A model generated the notes under the pieces. That model saw nothing but the letters and a program-made list of their open reading frames with translations, was not told where the DNA came from and searched no databases. DNA of 26,673 nt, from positions 1 through 26,673 of the forward strand of contig CAJUJY010000049.1 of assembly GCA_910586555.1 (NCBI GenBank), in the 5' to 3' direction. Source of the DNA: an uncultured Lachnospiraceae bacterium (lineage in GTDB: Bacteria > Bacillota > Clostridia > Lachnospirales > Lachnospiraceae). Position numbers and translations under genes: made by a program. This document shows positions 22,240 through 26,673 of the stretch, in pieces. The first letter of the stretch is position 1. Each line of letters begins with the position of its first letter.

Positions 22240-23301
22240 ATGCCAGGGCAGAAGACAAGCCAGATGTTAATAATAGATAAGCTTTATAAAGGCCAGATGC
22301 CTGGAAAGGAAGAACTTTTAAAACTTTTAACAAGCCATGGCAGCGAAGATGAAGAGTATCTTTTTAAACTTGCAAGAAAGGTACGGGAGAGGACATATGG
22401 AAAAGCTGTCTATATACGCGGGCTGGTGGAATTTACTAATTACTGCCGCAATAACTGTTATTATTGTGGCATAAGACGCAGCAACAGTAACATTTGCAGG
22501 TACCGGCTAAGTGATAAAGAGATATATAACTGCTGTGATGAGGGCTATGGCCTTGGACTGCGTACATTTGTATTACAAGGCGGGGAAGATGCTTATTTTA
22601 CCAGGGAAAGGCTTTGTACTATTATAGAAAATATTAAAAAGAAGCATCCGGACTGTGCTGTAACGCTTTCTGTTGGTGAAAGGGATTATAAAGATTACCT
22701 TGCATGGTATGAAAGTGGGGCAGACAGGTATCTTTTACGCCATGAAACAGCCATGGAATGGCATTATAATAAGCTGCACCCGGCAGAAATGTCTTTAAGC
22801 CACAGGAAAGAATGTCTTTTTATGCTTAAGGAGATAGGATACCAGACAGGTGCCGGGTTTATGGCAGGTTCACCATACCAGACACCAGAATGTATTGTGG
22901 AAGATTTATATTTTTTACATGGGCTAAAACCACATATGGCAGGAATAGGGCCATTTATTTCACAAAAGGACACACCTTTTGCCAGCCAGAATAATGGTAC
23001 ACTAAAACAGACGCTTTTTCTTCTTGGAATTGTAAGGCTTATGCTTCCAGATGTCCTGCTGCCAGCAACAACAGCGCTTGGCACTATTGCACCAGACGGG
23101 CGCAAAAAGGGGCTTCTTGCAGGTGCTAATGTGCTTATGCCAAATCTTTCACCTGTTTATGCCAGGGATAAATACAACTTGTATGATAATAAAGCATCAG
23201 CAGGTGAAGAATCTGCACAGTGCATAAACCTTATTAAAAAATGTATAGAAAGTGCAGGGTACATTATGGATCTTGGCTGTGGTGACTGCATAGTTAAATA
23301 A
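22240..23301 (+). CDS. hydE: [FeFe] hydrogenase maturase HydE (radical SAM)
   Basis: HydE acts with HydG and HydF to build the diiron H-cluster of [FeFe] hydrogenases. The 353-residue protein has the radical-SAM motif CRNNCYYC (Cys69, Cys73, Cys76), followed by GIRRSN. It also has LQGGEDAYFTRE, a TLSVGER block, RYLLRHETA and GIGPFISQKDTPF, all typical of HydE and not of biotin synthase. It starts two bases after the LUD gene. hydF, hydG and the hydrogenase are not in this window, so the maturation genes are scattered. The C-terminal tail, LGCGDCIVK, carries two further Cys. Confidence 0.9.
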   Translation: MPGQKTSQMLIIDKLYKGQMPGKEELLKLLTSHGSEDEEYLFKLARKVRERTYGKAVYIRGLVEFTNYCRNNCYYCGIRRSNSNICRYRLSDKEIYNCCDEGYGLGLRTFVLQGGEDAYFTRERLCTIIENIKKKHPDCAVTLSVGERDYKDYLAWYESGADRYLLRHETAMEWHYNKLHPAEMSLSHRKECLFMLKEIGYQTGAGFMAGSPYQTPECIVEDLYFLHGLKPHMAGIGPFISQKDTPFASQNNGTLKQTLFLLGIVRLMLPDVLLPATTALGTIAPDGRKKGLLAGANVLMPNLSPVYARDKYNLYDNKASAGEESAQCINLIKKCIESAGYIMDLGCGDCIVK

Positions 23302-23327
23302 TAACAGAAAGGACAGGTTATCTTGTT

Positions 23328-23477
23328 ATGGACAGGAAAACGCAGGTTAATATTGATATTAATGTAACTAAAATTGTAAAATATGCATGTATTGCAGGAG
23401 TTGTAATTGTTACAGTAGTTTTTGCAGAAAAGGCTTTTAAGGAATTTGTAAAATCACCATGCTGTACCAGGAAATAA
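23328..23477 (+). CDS. 49-residue single-pass membrane peptide
   Basis: The ORF begins MDRKTQVNIDINVTKIVKYA, continues with a hydrophobic helix (CIAGVVIVTVVFA, about residues 21-33), and ends FKEFVKSPCCTRK with a vicinal Cys pair. It fills the gap between hydE and topB exactly: 26 bases after hydE, and it ends six bases before topB. AAAGGA is 14 bases upstream of the ATG, rather far. Charge pattern and tight fit in the operon argue for a real gene. No family recognised; a membrane anchor or a small regulator is only a guess. Confidence 0.55.
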   Translation: MDRKTQVNIDINVTKIVKYACIAGVVIVTVVFAEKAFKEFVKSPCCTRK

Positions 23478-23483
23478 AATAAT

Positions 23484-25574
23484 ATGGATAAATATTTATT
23501 TATAGCGGAAAAACCAAGTGTTGCCAAGGAATTTGCCAAAGTCCTTGGCGTAACAGGAAACCAGGGAAATGGTTATCTTGAATCAGATAAATATATTGTT
23601 ACATGGTGTGTAGGACACCTTGTTACAATGAGTTACCCGGATATATATGATCCTGCATTAAAAAAATGGTCATTAAATACACTTCCATTTATCCCTGCCA
23701 ATTTCCTTTATGAACTTATACCTGGTGTAAAAAAGCAGTTTAAAATAGTTTCAGGGCTTTTAAACAGAAAAGATGTTACAAGGATTTATGTATGTACTGA
23801 TTCGGGGCGTGAGGGTGAATATATCTACAGGCTTGTAGACCAGATGGCAAAAGTCCCTGAAAGTAAAGACAGGCGCCGTGTATGGATTGATTCGCAGACA
23901 GAGGAAGAAATCCAAAGGGGCATACGTGAAGCAAAACCGCTGTCTGCATATAACAATCTTTCTGCTTCAGCATATTTAAGGGCTAAAGAAGACTACCTTA
24001 TGGGCATTAATTTTTCCCGTGTACTTTCCTTAAAATACGGGCCTGCTGTTATGAATTACCTTAAGAATGGCAAATGGACAGCAATATCTGTAGGAAGGGT
24101 TATGACATGTGTGCTTGGAATGGTGGTAAGACGTGAGCGTGAAATAAGAAGCTTTGTTAAAACGCCGTTTTACAGGGTTATAGGACATTTTAGCTACAAT
24201 GGTAAGGAATTTGACGGTGAATGGAAGGCTGTTAAAGGTTCAGGGTATTTTCAATCACCGTTATTATACAAAGAAAACGGGTTTAAGGAAAAGAAAGATG
24301 CTGCTATTTTCTGCCAGGGGCTTGGCACACTTATAGAAAGTAATAATAAGGATTTATTTCCATATTCAGGCAATAAGGCCATTATTGAAAAAGCAGAAAG
24401 AAAGAAGGAAAAGAAAAACCCTCCATTATTATTTAACCTTGCAGAACTCCAGAATACATGTTCTAAACTTTTTAAGACAAGCCCTGATGAAACACTTAAA
24501 ATTGTGCAGGAATTATATGAAAAGAAACTTGTGACATATCCAAGGACTGATGCAAGGGTACTTTCTACAGCAGTTGCCAAAGAAATAAAAAAGAACCTTA
24601 CAGGTCTTTTAAATTATGGCATAACTGCTACATATACACAAAATATCCTTAATGGGGAAAGTTATAAAAATATTGCAAAAACAAGGTATGTTAATGATAA
24701 GCAGATTACAGACCACTATGCAATAATTCCTACAGGACAAGGGCTTTTTGCTTTAAAAGGGCTTGGTTTAAAACAGTCCCGGGTATATGAGGTAATAGTG
24801 CGCCGTTTTTTATGTATATTTTACCCGCCAGCAGAATATATGAAAACTTCGCTTTCCATAAGGCATGGCAAGGAGCTGTTTTTTGCCAGTTTTAAAGTAC
24901 TAATAAGCCAGGGCTACCTTGAACTTGCTACAGCTTCATTTGCTATAAAGGAAGATAAAAACCAGGCAGCAGGAAAGGATGGCAGCAGTACGGCAGACGG
25001 TGGAAAAAAAGGAGGGCAGGAAGAAGATGTGGAAACATTTGATAAAGACCTTATAGATATGGTTAAACAGCTTAAAAAAGGCATGGAAACCATATTTGCC
25101 AGCACAGAGATAAAAGAAGGTGAAACCTCACCGCCTAAACGTTATAATTCAGGTTCAATAATACTTGCAATGGAAAATGCAGGCCAGCTTATAGAAGATG
25201 AAGACCTGCGTGCACAGATAAAAGGAAGCGGCATTGGCACAAGTGCGACAAGGGCTGAAATCTTAAGCAAGCTTGTTAAGATTAAATATCTTAACCTGAA
25301 TAAAAAAACACAGATAATAACACCTGAACTTATTGGCGAAATGGTATATGATGTTGTAAATAATTCAATACGTTCACTTCTTAACCCTGAACTTACAGCA
25401 AGCTGGGAATTAGGGCTTGCACTTGTGGCTGAAGGAAAGATTACAGAAGAAGAATATATGAAAAAGCTTGATGATTTTATTACAAAGCGTGTTGAAGGCG
25501 TAAAAACCATTAATAATTCATATGGGCTAAGGCAGTACTTTGACGCTGCTGCTGCATATTATAAAGATAAATAG
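23484..25574 (+). CDS. topB: DNA topoisomerase III (type IA)
   Basis: The enzyme relaxes or decatenates DNA by cutting one strand through a tyrosine. In the 696-residue protein the Toprim domain begins FIAEKPSVAKEFA (Glu9) and has CTDSGREGEYIYR (Asp106, Gly108, Glu110). The active tyrosine is Tyr352 in LVTYPRTDAR, and SGIGTSATRAEIL lies in the C-terminal part. The second Asp of the usual DxDxE metal motif is Gly; I believe this occurs in many Firmicute TopB proteins. There is no C-terminal zinc finger. A hydrophilic low-complexity insert (about 492-515, rich in Gly, Lys, Glu and Asp) interrupts the core. It overlaps no neighbour but follows the 49-residue peptide closely. Confidence 0.93.
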   Translation: MDKYLFIAEKPSVAKEFAKVLGVTGNQGNGYLESDKYIVTWCVGHLVTMSYPDIYDPALKKWSLNTLPFIPANFLYELIPGVKKQFKIVSGLLNRKDVTRIYVCTDSGREGEYIYRLVDQMAKVPESKDRRRVWIDSQTEEEIQRGIREAKPLSAYNNLSASAYLRAKEDYLMGINFSRVLSLKYGPAVMNYLKNGKWTAISVGRVMTCVLGMVVRREREIRSFVKTPFYRVIGHFSYNGKEFDGEWKAVKGSGYFQSPLLYKENGFKEKKDAAIFCQGLGTLIESNNKDLFPYSGNKAIIEKAERKKEKKNPPLLFNLAELQNTCSKLFKTSPDETLKIVQELYEKKLVTYPRTDARVLSTAVAKEIKKNLTGLLNYGITATYTQNILNGESYKNIAKTRYVNDKQITDHYAIIPTGQGLFALKGLGLKQSRVYEVIVRRFLCIFYPPAEYMKTSLSIRHGKELFFASFKVLISQGYLELATASFAIKEDKNQAAGKDGSSTADGGKKGGQEEDVETFDKDLIDMVKQLKKGMETIFASTEIKEGETSPPKRYNSGSIILAMENAGQLIEDEDLRAQIKGSGIGTSATRAEILSKLVKIKYLNLNKKTQIITPELIGEMVYDVVNNSIRSLLNPELTASWELGLALVAEGKITEEEYMKKLDDFITKRVEGVKTINNSYGLRQYFDAAAAYYKDK

Positions 25575-25669
25575 CCTGGGAAGCAGACTTTTGCAAAGTA
25601 TGTTTTACCAGGAATGGAATTTGTAAAAGCCTGGAGTTTACGGGCTTATGACAGGAATGGAGAGTTATT

Positions 25670-26338
25670 ATGTATGATAAATTAAAAAACAAGGCATTGT
25701 TTAATATGGATGAAACCATAGCCTCAGGAATATTTGAAGATACACAGTTCCCATGGGAAGTACTTCCTAAAATAAAAGATTTTATAACAGTGCTTGGTAA
25801 AACCCTTAATATGGAAGAGTATGAACTTAAGGGTGAAAATATCTGGATTGCAAAAAGTGCAAATATTGCCCAGACAGCCCATATAGCGGGCCCATGCATT
25901 ATAGGCAAGGGCACAGAAGTGCGCCATTGTGCATTTATAAGGGGAAATGCAATTATTGGTGAAAATTGTGTTGTTGGTAATTCCACAGAACTTAAAAATG
26001 TGCTTCTTTTTAATAATGTACAGGTTCCACATTATAATTATGTAGGTGATTCAATACTTGGATATAAGTCACATATGGGGGCAGGATCAATCACTTCTAA
26101 TGTAAAATCTGATAAAACCATGGTTACACTCTGGTATGAAGGTGATAAAATAGGCACAGGGCTTAAAAAAATGGGTGCAATACTTGGAAACTTTGTAGAA
26201 GTAGGCTGTAACAGTGTATTAAATCCAGGTACAATTATAGGAAGCAATACAAATATTTACCCACTGTCAATGGTACGCGGGTATGTCCCTGGCAAAAGCA
26301 TATATAAAAAACAAGGTGAAATTGCAGAAAAATATTAA
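25670..26338 (+). CDS. left-handed beta-helix protein, GlmU-like without nucleotidyltransferase
   Basis: The 222-residue protein consists of hexapeptide repeats: IWIAKSANIAQTAHIAGPCI, VRHCAFIRGNAIIGENCVVG, LLFNNVQVPHYNYVGDSILG and a last set VEVGCNSVLNPGTIIGSN. These build the trimeric beta-helix seen in GlmU and sugar-nucleotide acyltransferases. A short helical N-terminus (MYDKLKNKALF) replaces the pyrophosphorylase domain. Such proteins are often labelled UDP-GlcNAc pyrophosphorylase, but nothing here supports nucleotide transfer; an acetyltransferase or a structural role is more plausible. GGAG stands seven bases before the ATG. It is followed by family B copy 2. Confidence 0.8.
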   Translation: MYDKLKNKALFNMDETIASGIFEDTQFPWEVLPKIKDFITVLGKTLNMEEYELKGENIWIAKSANIAQTAHIAGPCIIGKGTEVRHCAFIRGNAIIGENCVVGNSTELKNVLLFNNVQVPHYNYVGDSILGYKSHMGAGSITSNVKSDKTMVTLWYEGDKIGTGLKKMGAILGNFVEVGCNSVLNPGTIIGSNTNIYPLSMVRGYVPGKSIYKKQGEIAEKY

Positions 26339-26360
26339 AAACATAAATGAGGTATCTTGT

Positions 26361-26471
26361 ATATTACCTGGCAATTACAAAGTGTCCCTTGGCAAACCAG
26401 GACAGCCTGTTTTTGTACAGCCTGTCCGCAAGAAACACATTTGGAACTTGCCAGGTAATATACATTTTGGC
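26361..26471 (+). repeat. long hairpin repeat family B, copy 2
   Basis: ATATTACCTGGCA (26361-26373) pairs perfectly with TGCCAGGTAATAT (26449-26461), closing a 101-nt hairpin. Inner arms include GTGT/ACAC and GGACAG/CTGTCC. The right arm 26436-26471 matches 21000-21035 at 35 of 36 positions, whereas the hairpin interior differs and is shorter than in copy 1. It begins 23 bases after the beta-helix gene and may double as its terminator region, though no T-run follows. Confidence 0.7.
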
Positions 26472-26510
26472 AGTTTAAAACAAAACATGGATAATTATAA
26501 ACAATTAAAA

Positions 26511-26581
26511 TTTATGAAACAGACGTGAAAAAATTTAAAAAAAGGCTTGCAATTTTCCAGGCTATATTATATAATAAGCAA
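26511..26581 (+). promoter_or_regulatory. family B promoter module, copy 2 (tRNA-Gln promoter)
   Basis: TTTATGAAACAGACGTG (26511-26527), 19 bases, TTGCAA (26547-26552), 17 bases, TATAAT (26570-26575), then AAGCAA. The spacing from 17-mer to -10 is identical to 21342-21412. The predicted start is about 45 bases upstream of the tRNA. Confidence 0.75.
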
Positions 26582-26626
26582 GTGTTCCGGCAAGGGACAA
26601 AGGTTTTTATATATTTTTATATTTAA

Positions 26627-26673
26627 TGGGCTATCGCCAAACGGTAAGGCACTGGACTCTGACTCCAGCATTT
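26627..26673 (+). tRNA. tRNA-Gln (CUG), cut by window end
   Basis: The 5' half is visible: acceptor strand TGGGCTA, D-arm with CGCCAAACGGTAAGGC, and anticodon stem CTGGA/TCCAG with the 7-base loop CTCTGAC, giving anticodon CTG, which reads CAG. The T-arm and 3' end lie beyond the window. Confidence 0.9.

Overview
The window looks like the chromosome of a low-GC, anaerobic, spore-forming Firmicute, most likely a Lachnospiraceae-type Clostridiales. Reasons: AT-rich DNA with strong GGAGG ribosome sites and sigma-A promoters, a type III glutamine synthetase, both dipicolinate synthase subunits (spore core), an [FeFe]-hydrogenase maturase (HydE), a DUF2325 protein, and a GHKL/LytTR two-component pair. 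I did not assign a genus.

Layout. 1-617: a possible 26-residue peptide and a DUF2325 gene behind a good promoter whose -10 end overlaps a three-half-site dyad; intrinsic terminator. 735-3574: a response regulator-histidine kinase-ABC transporter module in decay. The regulator has an in-frame stop, the ATPase has an internal deletion with frameshift, the permease has lost its middle, and only the kinase is intact. 3637-6899: a two-gene BcgI-like restriction-modification system (nuclease+methylase fusion and a two-half specificity subunit) behind a promoter with a perfect palindrome in its spacer. 6934-8943 (minus): greA-lysS. 9228-10805 (minus): cytoplasmic sialate-O-acetylesterase-like enzyme. 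11065-13124: LytTR regulator and GHKL kinase. 13270-14995: a small charged protein, a membrane protein read toward it with a 30-bp 3' overlap, and a GNAT acetyltransferase. 15301-17409 (minus): glnN with a promoter and a terminator-like leader hairpin. 17753-19203 (minus): dpaA-dpaB. 19471-20763: enolase. 21578-25574: LUD-domain protein, hydE, a 49-residue membrane peptide, topB. 25670-26338: left-handed beta-helix protein. 26627-end: start of tRNA-Gln(CUG).

The least ordinary content is between genes. Family A (8999-9113 minus; 15046-15169 plus) is a pair of about 115-124-nt elements with the same order of stems, a conserved hairpin loop and compensatory stem changes; it resembles the structured right end/guide-RNA region of IS200/IS605 elements, but no transposase is present. 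Family B (20845-21035 and 26361-26471) is a pair of long hairpins sharing a 36-nt arm (35/36 identical). Each is followed by a shared 17-mer and then, at exactly the same spacing, a sigma-A promoter ending in TATAATAAGCAA; one drives toward lud-hydE, the other toward tRNA-Gln. The first copy lies in an intergenic island bounded by a perfect 17-bp inverted repeat and holding a second giant palindrome. These are sequence observations; their function is not known from the window.
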